From: Parasulfuritortus sp037439465
GTDB lineage: Bacteria; Pseudomonadota; Gammaproteobacteria; Burkholderiales; Thiobacillaceae
Direction of reading: 5' to 3'
NCBI GenBank assembly: GCA_037439465.1
Contig: JBBIVX010000009.1
Span: forward strand, 1 to 64,000
DNA length: 64,000 nt
Part shown: piece by piece, positions 1 through 9,178 of the stretch
How positions within the stretch are numbered: position 1 is the first letter of the stretch
Layout: the number at the start of each line of letters is the position of its first letter
Translations under genes and position numbers: made by a program
Notes under the pieces: model-generated
What the model was told of the DNA's origin: nothing
Seen by the model: the letters and a program-made list of their open reading frames with translations, nothing else
Database searches by the model: none

Positions 1-61
1 GGCTCAGATTCCAAGCACGCCCAACCGGATCATGGCGGCATCGACCAAACCGGAGCCCGCC

Positions 62-451
62 ATGACCCGCCGCGATTTCCTGAAACGCCTGGCCAGCCTG
101 TTCGGCCTGCTCACCCTGCCCCTCGCCGCCCGGGCCGAACCCCTGCCACGCCGGCTGATCCAGCGATGCCACCTGGCCGGCTTCCAGCACCACGACGGCG
201 AAGAACTCTGGTCCTACCTCACTGTCGGTGACAACCTGCAACTCACCCGCGAACCCGGCAACCCGCACGACGGCAATGCCATCCGGCTCGACTGGAACGG
301 CCGCACGCTCGGCTACCTCCCGCGCGCCCAGAACCAGACCACCGCCCGCCTGATCGACAAGGGCAAGTGGCTGGAAGCCAGGATCGGGGGGCTGGAGAGG
401 CACGGCAATCCGTGGCGCCGGGTGGCGGTTGAGGTCTGGCTGGTGGGGTGA
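62..451 (+). CDS. Tat-exported HIRAN-domain protein
   Basis: A 129-aa protein. It opens with TRRDFLKRL at residues 2-10, a twin-arginine export motif, followed by a short hydrophobic stretch and an Ala-Arg-Ala cleavage region near residue 25, so a folded protein is probably sent to the periplasm. Residues about 35-128 match the HIRAN fold: a GDNLQLTREPGNPHDGNAI stretch and then LGYLPR. HIRAN domains are best known as DNA-end binding modules in helicases, but stand-alone exported versions exist and their role is unclear. An in-frame ATG lies at 32, but the ATG at 62 puts the RR motif at the N-terminus and has GGAG 7 nt upstream. Function is inferred only from the fold. Confidence 0.75.
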   Translation: MTRRDFLKRLASLFGLLTLPLAARAEPLPRRLIQRCHLAGFQHHDGEELWSYLTVGDNLQLTREPGNPHDGNAIRLDWNGRTLGYLPRAQNQTTARLIDKGKWLEARIGGLERHGNPWRRVAVEVWLVG

Positions 452-481
452 GACACTAGAAAAAACAGGGGAGACACAAAA

Positions 482-736
482 TTGACAATTGCCCACTACC
501 GCCGTTCTGACGGGAGTATCCAGCCACTCGAAGCGCACTTGTATGGTGTCGCCGCTTTAACACGAACTCACGCAGCCAAAATTGATTTGGCCGACCAGGG
601 AGAGGTCATCGGCTTACTGCATGACTTGGGCAAATACAGTGACATAACATGCATGACGCGACTGAATGGAATTGCCAAAAACAGAACATTCGCGCAATCA
701 TGCAAAAACTCGCTTACAGAATCATTGGTTACGTGA
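482..736 (+). pseudogene. Truncated Cas3-type HD nuclease N-terminus
   Basis: TTG start with a GGGGAG ribosome binding site 8 nt upstream. The first ~53 of 84 residues resemble the N-terminus of Cas3''/Cas3 HD nucleases: an AHYR opening, PLEAHL, then GLLHDLGKYSD, with the HD metal-binding pair at residues 47-48. Downstream the sequence loses all resemblance and becomes more AT-rich, and the frame closes at 736. Cas3 HD domains run ~200 aa or more, so the remaining metal ligands, the helicase and the rest of any cas operon are absent. Nothing recognisable follows until xseA. I read this as a decayed remnant of a type I CRISPR effector gene. A small free-standing HD protein is the less likely alternative. 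Confidence 0.6.
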
Positions 737-848
737 GCAGAGCATCGCCCCTGAAAACGGCCGGGCGCGGATTGGAATGAGTCCGGCGCTTGCGCTGGTT
801 CATTCCATGCTGCTAGTTTGTCACTGATATTCACCCCACGGTCTTTCC

Positions 849-2195
849 ATGTCGGATCTTCTGCCTGACGTGCTTACCGTCACCGAACTCAATCGCCGTG
901 TACGCTCGTCCATAGAGCGCGCCTTGCCGGTGACATGGGTCGGCGGCGAGATTTCCAACCTGACGCTTGCGCCGTCCGGGCATTGGTATTTCACTTTGAA
1001 GGATGCCAGCGCCTCGGTGCGTTGCGCGATGTTCCGCAACCGCAATCAGTTCGTCGACTGGCGGCCGACGAATGGGATGCAGGTGGAGGTCCGCGCGCAG
1101 GCGACGCTATATGAACCACGCGGCGAGTTTCAGTTGAGCGTCGAAGCCATGCGCCGGGCAGGGTTGGGCGCCCTGTTCGAGGCCTTCGCCAGACTGAAGG
1201 ATAGACTTGGCAAGGAGGGGCTCTTCGATCCGGCCCGCAAGCGCGCACTCCCTGTTTTCCCTGGTTGCATCGGTATTGTTACTTCGCGCAGGGCGGCGGC
1301 CTTGCGCGATGTGCTGACGACGCTGCGGCGGCGTTGGCCACTGGCGCGGGTGGTGTTGTATCCGACCCCGGTGCAGGGTGCCGGCGCGGCAGCGCAGATC
1401 ACCACGGCACTGGCGGCGGCGGCGGGTCGCCGGGAATGCGACGTGCTGTTACTGGTGCGCGGTGGCGGCAGCATCGAGGACCTGTGGGCGTTCAATGAGG
1501 AGATCGTCGCCCGTGCCATCTCCGCGTGTCCCATGCCGGTGGTTTCCGGCATCGGTCACGAGACCGATTTCACCATTGCCGACTTCGTGGCCGACCTGCG
1601 TGCCCCCACCCCTACCGGGGCCGCACAGCTGGCCACTCCGGATGGCGAAGAATTTGGCCGGCGTGTCGAGCATCTCCGCCGTGCGCTCGATTCGGACATG
1701 CGGCGCGCGCTGCACACCCTGGCACAGCGACTGGACGGGGCCAGCCGGCTTTTGCGCCATCCCGCCGCCACGTTGGCGGCGCAACGACGCCATCTTGGGC
1801 AGTTGGCACAGCGCCTGCGGCAGGCCAGCCGTGCCCAATTGTTCCAGAACCAGCAACGAATAGAATGGCTGGCGGGCCGCCTGGTCAAAGCCAGCCCGCA
1901 GCCGGAGCAAGGGTTGTACCGGCTCAATACGACCAGCCAACGTCTGCAACTCGCCTTCCATGCTGACATGAACGACCGTGCCAATCGGCTTGCCGCGCTA
2001 GTACTGCACTTGAGGCACCTTAGCCCGGAGGCCGTGCTCGGGCGCGGTTATGCCATCGCTCACGACGCCCGCGGCGCTGTCATTCTCGATAGCCGGCAGG
2101 TAGCAGCCGGTGACCGGGTCGTCCTCACTCTGGCGCGGGGAGGCCTGGACACCACGGTCGTCGATCGCCTGTTTCTGCCGGAAGACGCCACATAA
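849..2195 (+). CDS. xseA: Exodeoxyribonuclease VII large subunit
   Basis: 448 aa, normal length for XseA. The N-terminal OB-fold includes GGEISN and GHWYFTLKD (residues ~33-60). The catalytic domain shows GIVTSRRAAALRDV, the LLVRGGGSIEDLWAFN signature and SGIGHETDFTIADF with the APTPTGAA tail that follows in the family. A long charged helical region and the C-terminal LSPEAVLGRGYAI element follow. With XseB it degrades single-stranded DNA to oligonucleotides during repair. The small subunit gene is not in the window. The first GIVTS motif reads Arg-Ala where many homologues have Gly-Ala, a mild variation. The gene stands alone between the Cas3 remnant and the FimV-like gene. Confidence 0.95.
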   Translation: MSDLLPDVLTVTELNRRVRSSIERALPVTWVGGEISNLTLAPSGHWYFTLKDASASVRCAMFRNRNQFVDWRPTNGMQVEVRAQATLYEPRGEFQLSVEAMRRAGLGALFEAFARLKDRLGKEGLFDPARKRALPVFPGCIGIVTSRRAAALRDVLTTLRRRWPLARVVLYPTPVQGAGAAAQITTALAAAAGRRECDVLLLVRGGGSIEDLWAFNEEIVARAISACPMPVVSGIGHETDFTIADFVADLRAPTPTGAAQLATPDGEEFGRRVEHLRRALDSDMRRALHTLAQRLDGASRLLRHPAATLAAQRRHLGQLAQRLRQASRAQLFQNQQRIEWLAGRLVKASPQPEQGLYRLNTTSQRLQLAFHADMNDRANRLAALVLHLRHLSPEAVLGRGYAIAHDARGAVILDSRQVAAGDRVVLTLARGGLDTTVVDRLFLPEDAT

Positions 2196-2229
2196 AGCGG
2201 GATCGAATCAACGAGCTGTCAGAGAAATC

Positions 2230-2258
2230 AAGCTTTCCCGTCATGTTTTGGCTAGAAT
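2230..2258 (+). promoter_or_regulatory. Possible sigma70 promoter before the FimV-like gene
   Basis: TAGAAT at 2253-2258, preceded by TTTTGG, lies 17 nt before the ATG at 2276. A -10 of this form is common in betaproteobacteria, but the -35 region is weak. The spacing suggests a short leader. It is supported by pattern only. Confidence 0.3.
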
Positions 2259-2275
2259 TCAATCACTACACAAGA

Positions 2276-4048
2276 ATGTCGACACGCATGCCGCATCACA
2301 TACGTCACTTGATGGCCGGCCTGATGCTCGTCACAGCCGCCGACGGCCAGGCCATGAGCATCGGTGACATCGAGGTCGTCAGTTACCTGGGAGAGCCACT
2401 CGCCGCCACCGTGCCGGTCAGGCTGGATGAAAGCGTCCTGCCGCAGAACGCCTGTTTCCAGTTGACCGATGCCGCGCGCCATCACCCCGATCTCGCCCAC
2501 GCGCAAGTGACGCTGGTGCAAAAGGAAAACAAGGCTTTTGTCCGCATCACCACGCCCGGACCGATCAGCGACCCGATGCTGGACATCGGCCTCATGGCGG
2601 CCGGCTGCGGCCCCACCCTGCAGCGGGATTTCGTGCTGCTGCTCTCGCCTCGCCACCTGCCCGGCTACGATCGGCCCGCGCTGACGACCGCCGAGAGCGC
2701 GGCAGGGCCGGATGCGGTCGCCCCCGAGACAGTGGCCAACAGGCGTGCCGTACGCTACGCGCTGCACCTCGACTCCGACATAGGCCGCTTTGGTCTGATG
2801 GCGGAAAAGATTACCAAACACAAGCGGGCGACCTTCGCCAGAAGCAAGACCAATGGCGTTGCCACGACCTCCCGCCCGCAAGCCGCGACAGCCGCCGCGT
2901 CGCCGTCGCCGGTTGGCGTCCCGCCCCAGGCCGTTGGCCGCAAGGAAGCCGCGGCGAGCGGTGCGGCGCCCGCGGCGAATACCGCCAGGCCCGCCGAACC
3001 CGCCGCAACGGCCGCCGCGCCACGGCGCGATGTTCTCGTCCTGGAGCCGCCTCCCGATACTGTGCCGGCGGCGGCGACAACCCAGTCCGGCCCCAGGGGC
3101 GGCGCCCCCGAGCGGGCCTATGGCGATGCCCATGGCGGCAGTTCAGGCCACGCCACCACTGGCCCCGGCGCGCCGGGGCTAACCACCGCGCCACCGGCCG
3201 CAGATGTGGGTTTCTGGAAAAGTCTTTTCCCGCTCAATCTGCTGGTCATCGGCCTCGTGCTGATCTTCATCCTGGCTCTGGCCTTCTGGTTGAAGCGGCG
3301 CACACACGTACGCGACTACACCGACATGACGGAAGAGGGGCTCAGTACCCTCATACCGACCGTCCAACACGAGTCAATACCGCCCACGACGGCGCACGAA
3401 CTACCCCATGTCGACCAGGCCTTCAACACACCACAACTGCCATCGCAGCCGATCGATATAGGCAAGGCGCAGGCAGCGGCCGCGACCAGACCCGCGGGGG
3501 CGGCGCCGGACTACCCCACCCTCGCACCGGAGATGCTGTCAGCCGACAGCTTCTCCGTCGACCAGGCGGACTCAAGCGAACACGTGCTCGAACTGGCGGA
3601 AGTGATGCTGGCCTTCGGCCGTACCGACCAGGCTATCGAAACCCTGCGCCAATTCATCCATGACAATCCCCGCCAGGACGTGCAACCCTGGCTCAGGCTG
3701 CTCGACCTTTACCACCAGTCCGCGATGCAGCCTGAATTCGAAGCCCTCTCCGCCGATCTGCACCAAAACTTCAACGTCGCCATTTCCGACTGGCAGACCT
3801 ATGCGGAAACGTCTGTCAACCCAGACGACCAGGCGCCGCTCGACCTGGAATCGCTGCCCCACATCCTGGCCCGGCTGACCATGCTGTGGAACGAACCGGA
3901 AAGCCTGGCCTATCTGGACCGGCTGTTGGGCGACAACCGTGACGGCAAGCGCATCGGCTTTGCCGTTCCCATCGTCCGCGACATCCTGATGCTGCGCGAC
4001 ATCCTGCAACAGACCCACCTGCCCGCCACAAAGGCGCCGGCCCCCTGA
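2276..4048 (+). CDS. FimV-like cell-envelope protein
   Basis: About 590 aa. After a short signal-like N-terminus comes a FimV N-terminal domain: MSIGDIEVVSYLGEPLAA, then an immunoglobulin-like strand pattern ending in FVLLLSP. A low-complexity Ala/Pro-rich linker follows (residues ~200-315), then one membrane helix (NLLVIGLVLIFILALAFWL, ~320-340) and a cytoplasmic region with a TPR-like repeat (HVLELAEVMLAFGRTDQAIETLR). This is the FimV/TspA layout: a periplasmic part that can contact peptidoglycan and a cytosolic part that scaffolds polar proteins, type IV pili and cyclic-di-GMP signalling. No LysM motif was recognised with confidence. An ATG lies further upstream at 2243, but it would put odd residues before the signal. 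The HDOD gene starts 3 nt after its stop. Confidence 0.75.
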   Translation: MSTRMPHHIRHLMAGLMLVTAADGQAMSIGDIEVVSYLGEPLAATVPVRLDESVLPQNACFQLTDAARHHPDLAHAQVTLVQKENKAFVRITTPGPISDPMLDIGLMAAGCGPTLQRDFVLLLSPRHLPGYDRPALTTAESAAGPDAVAPETVANRRAVRYALHLDSDIGRFGLMAEKITKHKRATFARSKTNGVATTSRPQAATAAASPSPVGVPPQAVGRKEAAASGAAPAANTARPAEPAATAAAPRRDVLVLEPPPDTVPAAATTQSGPRGGAPERAYGDAHGGSSGHATTGPGAPGLTTAPPAADVGFWKSLFPLNLLVIGLVLIFILALAFWLKRRTHVRDYTDMTEEGLSTLIPTVQHESIPPTTAHELPHVDQAFNTPQLPSQPIDIGKAQAAAATRPAGAAPDYPTLAPEMLSADSFSVDQADSSEHVLELAEVMLAFGRTDQAIETLRQFIHDNPRQDVQPWLRLLDLYHQSAMQPEFEALSADLHQNFNVAISDWQTYAETSVNPDDQAPLDLESLPHILARLTMLWNEPESLAYLDRLLGDNRDGKRIGFAVPIVRDILMLRDILQQTHLPATKAPAP

Positions 4049-4051
4049 GCC

Positions 4052-4894
4052 ATGGTCGAAGAAATCGCAAGCCAGTTGCTCGATCAGATCGCGCGCGAGC
4101 TCTCGTCGGCGGATGTAGTGTTCCCCACGGCCTTCGATCTCACCCTGCGGGTGCAGGCCGCGCTCAAAGACCCGGAGGTCACCATCGACCGGATGACCGA
4201 TCTCATCCGCGCCGAACCGCTGCTCAGCACCAAGATCATCACCTATGCCAATTCCGCCGCCCTGCATGGGGCCGGCAAGGACATACAGGATTTGCACACC
4301 GCGATACTGCGGGTCGGCCTGGAAATGGTGCGCTCGGTGTCATACAGCGTCGCCATCCGGCAGCTCACCCGTTCCAAGCAACTTCTGCCATTCCAGGGAA
4401 TCTCCAATCACCTCTGGACCCACAGCCTGGCCGTGGCCGCCGTCGCCCGCCAGCTCGCGCGCAAGACCCGCCTGGACCCGGAAAAGGCCTTCTACCTGGG
4501 CGTGGTCCACGACATCGGCGCCTTCTATCTGCTCTTCCGCTGCGCCGTCGATGAGGTGCTGACTTCGGATCCCGATCAATTGCTCGAACTGCTGTTCGAC
4601 TGGCACGACGGCATCGGCCACGCCCTGCTTTCCGCGATGGGTCATCCGGACGAGCTCCTGACTGCCGTGCAGGATCATGAGGCCGCCGCAGTCATCAGCA
4701 AGCTGAGTACCTGGACGGACCTTCTGGAGGCCGCCGACGTACTTGGCCGGCAGATCGAGGACTGGTTGCCAGATACGTTGCGCGCCCGCCATCCCCGCTC
4801 CATCGATCTGGCCCTGCTGAGCACCGGGGAACAGGCCGAAATACTGAATCAGGCACGGGAAGAACTGAGCTCGCTGCAAGCGGCGCTACTTTGA
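4052..4894 (+). CDS. HDOD-domain signalling protein
   Basis: 280 aa. Residues ~20-215 match the HDOD domain: FPTAFDLTLRVQAALKDPEV, EPLLSTKIITYANSAAL, then a helical region with HSLAVAAVARQLA and GVVHDIGAFYLL. HDOD proteins are HD-related regulators tied to chemotaxis, stress and cyclic-di-GMP networks; most have lost phosphohydrolase activity. One HD-like pair survives in VVHDIG. It starts 3 nt after the FimV-like stop, so the two are probably co-transcribed, and FimV/HDOD pairs both link to polar or pilus signalling. Its 3' end overlaps miaA on the other strand by 9 nt. Confidence 0.85.
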   Translation: MVEEIASQLLDQIARELSSADVVFPTAFDLTLRVQAALKDPEVTIDRMTDLIRAEPLLSTKIITYANSAALHGAGKDIQDLHTAILRVGLEMVRSVSYSVAIRQLTRSKQLLPFQGISNHLWTHSLAVAAVARQLARKTRLDPEKAFYLGVVHDIGAFYLLFRCAVDEVLTSDPDQLLELLFDWHDGIGHALLSAMGHPDELLTAVQDHEAAAVISKLSTWTDLLEAADVLGRQIEDWLPDTLRARHPRSIDLALLSTGEQAEILNQAREELSSLQAALL

Positions 4895-5869
4895 CCGGTC
4901 TTGAGCCGCCGTGGCCTCCGCCAAGCTCCGGGCCAGCCAGGCGGTGATCGCCGCGGCCAGGTCGGGCCGCAAACAGTCGAACACCTCCGCCCCTGACCAG
5001 GCGCGCAGCCAGGTGATCTGCCGTTTGGCGAGTTGCCGGGTGGCCGCCGCGCCGGTCGCGAACAACGCCGCCGCATCGATCTCCCCCTCCAGATGGCGCC
5101 AGGCCTGCCGGTAACCGACAGCGCGCATGGCCGGCAGGTCGGCGGTCAGCGGATAACGCGTCCGCAACGCGCGCAACTCTTCCACCAATCCGGCCGCCAG
5201 CATGGCCCGGAAGCGCGCGTCGATGCGCCGATGCAGGACAGCGCGATCAGAAGGCATCAGGGCCACCTCGATGAGACGGTATGGCAACGCCGCGCCACCA
5301 TCGGCCTTCAGCAACCCGGTCATGGCCTTTCCGGTCAGCAGACACACCTCCAATGCACGCTGTATACGCTGGCTGTCTTGCGGCGAAAGGCGGCGTCCGG
5401 CTGCCGGATCGAGCCGTGACAACTCGGCATGCAGGGCCGGCCAACCGAGTCGGGCGGCCCGCTCTGCAATGTCGCGGCGCAAGGCCGGATCCGCCATTGG
5501 CAAGTCACCCAGCCCATGCTTGAGCGCCTTGAAGTAGAGCATGGTGCCGCCCACCAGCAGCGGCACCCGCCCCCGGGCCGTGATATCGGCCATCAATGCC
5601 AGTGCCTCGGTTTTGAAACGGGCGGCGGAATACTGCTCGCTGGGGGCGATGACATCGATGAGGTGATGCGGGCATTTCCTCAGGGTGGCCGCATCCGGTT
5701 TGGCGGTACCGATATCCATGCCGCGGTAGACCAGGGCCGAATCGACGCTGATCACCTCCACCGGCAGGCGGCCGGCCAGGTGCACGGCGAGCTCGGTCTT
5801 GCCGCAGGCGGTAGGGCCCATAATACAGATAGCGGCTGGCCGGGCCGAGTCAGTAGGAGGTGGACGCAT
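4886..5869 (-). CDS. miaA: tRNA dimethylallyltransferase
   Basis: 327 aa from the ATG at 5869; an in-frame ATG at 5899 would add 10 residues. The P-loop is GPTACGKTELA (Cys where most homologues have Ser), followed by ISVDSALVYRGMDIGTAKP and the substrate motifs PHHLIDV and LLVGGTMLYFKAL. MiaA transfers an isopentenyl group to A37 of tRNAs reading UNN codons. In many proteobacteria it lies directly after mutL. Here an S24-like gene and an oppositely oriented diguanylate cyclase separate them, though mutL and miaA keep the same strand and order. Confidence 0.95.
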   Translation of the reverse strand: MRPPPTDSARPAAICIMGPTACGKTELAVHLAGRLPVEVISVDSALVYRGMDIGTAKPDAATLRKCPHHLIDVIAPSEQYSAARFKTEALALMADITARGRVPLLVGGTMLYFKALKHGLGDLPMADPALRRDIAERAARLGWPALHAELSRLDPAAGRRLSPQDSQRIQRALEVCLLTGKAMTGLLKADGGAALPYRLIEVALMPSDRAVLHRRIDARFRAMLAAGLVEELRALRTRYPLTADLPAMRAVGYRQAWRHLEGEIDAAALFATGAAATRQLAKRQITWLRAWSGAEVFDCLRPDLAAAITAWLARSLAEATAAQDRSK

Positions 5870-5991
5870 GTGGGGTGAGCCGCATAGAATTTCCGCCATT
5901 CACTAAAGTTTCGACGGCGGCCTCCGATAATAGGCCAGACGGCGGCGCGGCCCAAGCCCCGCGGCCTTATACCAATCCGTGGATAGGAGCG

Positions 5992-7041
5992 ATGAACACA
6001 CTGCATCCCAGTCAACCGCAGCCGGAGCTGATGGTGGCCAAGGAGAACGCACTCAAGGCGATCGACCTCCTGGTGGACAATCAGGTTGCGCCACTGCCGC
6101 TGCCTTATGCCGTGGCCTATGAATACTGGGTAGGGATAATCACCGAGTTGCACCAGGCAATCGACAGGCAGTTGCGCGAGGGCAAATCGCTCGACGAATA
6201 TTTTCTGCGAGAGCTTTATGAGCAATATCTGGCCGCCGAGCGTTTCTCGCGCGTCAATGGTCTGCGCGACAACATCCAGGGCATCTTGCGCACCCTCATG
6301 GAGGCCCTGGAGGAAACTGGTCAATCACATGAGGAATTCGGCCAGACCTTGCGCGCCAGCATCCCCAATCTCACCGAGGAATCGGCCGGGCCGGTGCTGC
6401 GCCAGATTGCCGAAGACCTGTTGCAGGCGGTGGTCAAGGTGGAGACCAGCAACCGCCTTATGCATGAACGCCTGGAACAGGCACGTCAGGAAACTGATCA
6501 GTTGCGCATCGATCTCGAACAACAGCGCCGCGAATCGCTGATCGATCCGCTCACCGGTCTCTACAACCGGCGGGCGATGGAGCAGTTCGGCGACGACCTG
6601 CTTAGTAACGAAAATCAGGGACAACTGACGCTGTTGGCCCTGGACATCGATCTGTTCAAGAGCATCAACGACACCTACGGCCATGCCGTCGGCGACGTCG
6701 TCATCCGTCAGGTGGCCGATACCCTGCGCAAATGCATACGCGGCGATGACGTCGCCATCCGTTATGGCGGCGAGGAATTCGTGGTGCTGTTGCCCAATAC
6801 GTCACTCGAAGGCGCCATGATCGTGGCCGAGACCATACGCCACAGGATCGAGGCATTGCGCCTCGTCCGCCGCACCGACAACATGATGGTGCGGCCCTTC
6901 ACCATCTCCATCGGCGTCTCCTGCCGGCGCCCCGCCGATACCTGGGACGACATCTTCCAGCGCGCCGATGAGGCCCTCTACCGGGCCAAGGAAGGTGGCC
7001 GCAACCGCGTCGTCAGAGAGTTGGACGAGACTCAACGGTAG
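5992..7041 (+). CDS. Diguanylate cyclase (GGDEF), soluble
   Basis: 349 aa. No membrane segment. Residues ~1-180 form an all-helical sensor or dimerisation region ending in a coiled coil (HERLEQARQETDQLRIDLEQ), then a C-terminal GGDEF domain beginning DPLTGLYNRRAM. The active site reads GGEEF (259-263) and an inhibitory I-site RGDD sits the standard five residues before it. It should therefore make cyclic-di-GMP from two GTP and be product-inhibited. AGGAG lies just before the ATG at 5992. The frame is open back to 5860, but that would overlap the 5' end of miaA without any domain. The stop overlaps the S24-like gene on the other strand. The input signal is unknown. Confidence 0.9.
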   Translation: MNTLHPSQPQPELMVAKENALKAIDLLVDNQVAPLPLPYAVAYEYWVGIITELHQAIDRQLREGKSLDEYFLRELYEQYLAAERFSRVNGLRDNIQGILRTLMEALEETGQSHEEFGQTLRASIPNLTEESAGPVLRQIAEDLLQAVVKVETSNRLMHERLEQARQETDQLRIDLEQQRRESLIDPLTGLYNRRAMEQFGDDLLSNENQGQLTLLALDIDLFKSINDTYGHAVGDVVIRQVADTLRKCIRGDDVAIRYGGEEFVVLLPNTSLEGAMIVAETIRHRIEALRLVRRTDNMMVRPFTISIGVSCRRPADTWDDIFQRADEALYRAKEGGRNRVVRELDETQR

Positions 7042-7421
7042 GACTTGGCCTCCTTGCGCCTGCCCGGCTTCTTTTTCATCGCCACCACCCCTTTCACCGC
7101 CTCCAGGCTGTCAATGGGGATGTTGGGATAGAGCGGGTTGAGCGGCTTCAGCATCCAGCCCTCGGGGTGCCGGACCAACTGCCTGAAGATGTATTCCTCG
7201 TTGGCCCAGGCCACCACGAAAGAGCCGTCCTTGGCATAGCCTTCCGGTTCCACGACGATGATCCAGCCCTCCTCGAACTCGGGCAGCATGGAGTCGCCCA
7301 GCACCATCAGGGCATAAGGCTCGCCGCTGGCGCAAGCCGAAGCGGCCAGGTCCTCCTCAGTGGGCGGCGGCTCGGGGGCGGGGCGTACTGGAATGGGAAA
7401 GGGTTTATGTGCGCTCATCAT
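7032..7421 (-). CDS. S24 (LexA/UmuD-like) peptidase-fold protein, probably inactive
   Basis: 129 aa with only the C-terminal fold of LexA/UmuD-type S24 peptidases and no helix-turn-helix. The nucleophile motif is intact (GDSM, Ser44). At the position of the general-base lysine in the usual VKxL motif the sequence reads IFRQL, with Arg80, so self-cleavage is doubtful. The tail is basic (KKKPGRRKEAKSYR). It overlaps mutL by 4 nt (ATGA), so translation is probably coupled to mutL and expression is shared. A role in repair or damage signalling is suggested by context alone. Confidence 0.7.
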   Translation of the reverse strand: MMSAHKPFPIPVRPAPEPPPTEEDLAASACASGEPYALMVLGDSMLPEFEEGWIIVVEPEGYAKDGSFVVAWANEEYIFRQLVRHPEGWMLKPLNPLYPNIPIDSLEAVKGVVAMKKKPGRRKEAKSYR

Positions 7422-9178
7422 TTTCCTCGCATGAACATTCGGTCCAGGTCCGCCAGGGTCAATTGAAACCAGGTGGGCCGGCCGTGATTACATTGATCGG
7501 CACGCCATGTCACTTCCATGTCGCGCAACAGTGCATTCATCTCCGCCAGGGTCAGCCGGCGGTTGGCCCGCACCGCGCCGTGGCAAGCCAGGGTGGCAAG
7601 CATGTCGTCGCGGCGTGCGGTCAATGCCGCGCTGGCACCGAAGGCATGGATGTCCTTCAGCACCTCGCGCGCCAACCGTTCCGCGTCCGCCTTGGCCAGC
7701 ATGGCCGGCAAGGCTCGCACCGACAGGTGGCCGGGGGAGACGGCGGTGATCTCAAAACCCATCTGCGCCAGCACGTCGCCGCATTCCGCGGCGGTCGCCA
7801 TTTCCAGCGCCGTGGCCTGGAACACCAGCGGCATAAGCAGTGGCTGGGCTTCGAGCTTCCGCTCGGCCAGCGCACTCTTCAAGCGTTCATAGAGGATGCG
7901 CTCATGGGCGGCATGCATGTCCACCAGCACCAGACCCTGCGCATTCTCGGCCAGTATGTAGAGGCCGGCCACCTGACCAAGGGCGTAACCCATGGATGGC
8001 AGTTCTGCCGGCACCTCCGCTGCCAGCGCCTCGGCCACCATGCCATAGTAGGCCTGGGTCTCGGCCGCGCGCAGAGGCAGGTGTCGCTGTACCTCACCGC
8101 CCCAACTCCCACCGGCGGCGACGGGCGGTGTGGCGACATCGACGCCACCGCTCGGGCAGGACTGGGGCAAGGGCCACCCCGTGGCAGGTGCAGCGGCCCG
8201 CCCCAGCGTCCGCTCCAACACATGAAAAACGAACTGATGCACGGCCTGGGCCTGACGGAAACGCACTTCGGTCTTGGCCGGGTGCACATTCACGTCCACC
8301 AATGCCGGCGGCAGAACCAGATGCAGGACATAAGCCGGGTGACGGTCGTGATGCAGCACGTCGCGGTAGGCCTCACGCACCGCATGGCTGAGCAGTTTGT
8401 CGCGCACGCAACGGCCGTTGACGAACAGGTATTGGGCATCGCGGCCTGAACGGCTGTAGGCGGGCAAACCGGCGAGACCCGTGAGGCGCAGTTCAGCGGC
8501 CGCCTCATCGACAGGGCGGGCGGCCCGCTCAAACTCCTCGCCGAGCAGCGCCACCATCCGCGCCATGCCCTCCTGGGCAGGCAAACGCCAGATCACACGG
8601 CCATTGTGACGCAGCTCGAAGACGACATCGGGCCGGGCGAGGGCGGCACGGCGCAGGGCCTCCTCGCAATGGGCATATTCCGTGGCCGCGCTGCGCAGAA
8701 ACTTGCGCCGGGCCGGGGTGTTGAAGAACAGGTCGCTCACCTCCACCCGCGTACCCCGGTTCAGCGTCGCCGGCTCGACCTCGCTCAATAGGCCATCCTG
8801 GGCGCCGATGCGCCAGGCGTGGAGCGTGCCGGTGCAGCGGCTGGTGAAGGTCAGGCGCGCCACGGCAGCGATACTGGCCAGGGCCTCACCGCGAAAACCG
8901 AGCGACGTCACCGCTTCCAGATCGGCCAGGCTACCGATCTTGCTGGTGGCGTGCCGGGCCAGGGCATAGTTTAGATCACCGGGGGCGACGCCGACACCGT
9001 CGTCGGCGACCCGGATCAGCTTGATGCCGCCCTCCTCGAGCTCGACACGGATCTCCCCCGCGCCGGCATCGAGGCTGTTTTCGATCAATTCCTTGAGGGC
9101 CGAGGCGGGACGTTCCACCACCTCGCCAGCGGCGATCTGGGAGATCAACAGGTCGGGAAGCGGTCGGATGGCGGCCAT
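7418..9178 (-). CDS. mutL: DNA mismatch repair protein MutL with endonuclease motif
   Basis: 586 aa. The N-terminal GHKL ATPase is complete: ISQIAAGEVVERPASALKEL, DDGVGV, and LGFRGEALASIAAV. A variable linker follows. The C-terminal domain carries DMHAAHERILYE at ~420-431, matching the endonuclease metal-site pattern DQHAxxExxxxE with Met for Gln, plus the later C-N-HGRP motif. MutL couples MutS mismatch recognition to strand removal; the motif predicts the latent-nickase type rather than the MutH-dependent type of E. coli. No ribosome binding site precedes the ATG; a TAGAAT hexamer lies 6 nt upstream, suggesting a leaderless mRNA. The S24-like gene overlaps its end. Confidence 0.96.
   Translation of the reverse strand: MAAIRPLPDLLISQIAAGEVVERPASALKELIENSLDAGAGEIRVELEEGGIKLIRVADDGVGVAPGDLNYALARHATSKIGSLADLEAVTSLGFRGEALASIAAVARLTFTSRCTGTLHAWRIGAQDGLLSEVEPATLNRGTRVEVSDLFFNTPARRKFLRSAATEYAHCEEALRRAALARPDVVFELRHNGRVIWRLPAQEGMARMVALLGEEFERAARPVDEAAAELRLTGLAGLPAYSRSGRDAQYLFVNGRCVRDKLLSHAVREAYRDVLHHDRHPAYVLHLVLPPALVDVNVHPAKTEVRFRQAQAVHQFVFHVLERTLGRAAAPATGWPLPQSCPSGGVDVATPPVAAGGSWGGEVQRHLPLRAAETQAYYGMVAEALAAEVPAELPSMGYALGQVAGLYILAENAQGLVLVDMHAAHERILYERLKSALAERKLEAQPLLMPLVFQATALEMATAAECGDVLAQMGFEITAVSPGHLSVRALPAMLAKADAERLAREVLKDIHAFGASAALTARRDDMLATLACHGAVRANRRLTLAEMNALLRDMEVTWRADQCNHGRPTWFQLTLADLDRMFMRGK

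Noticed and set aside
1..61. Upstream in-frame ATG at 32 as the HIRAN protein start
   Set aside because: It would bury the twin-arginine motif behind extra residues, and the GGAG site fits the ATG at 62.
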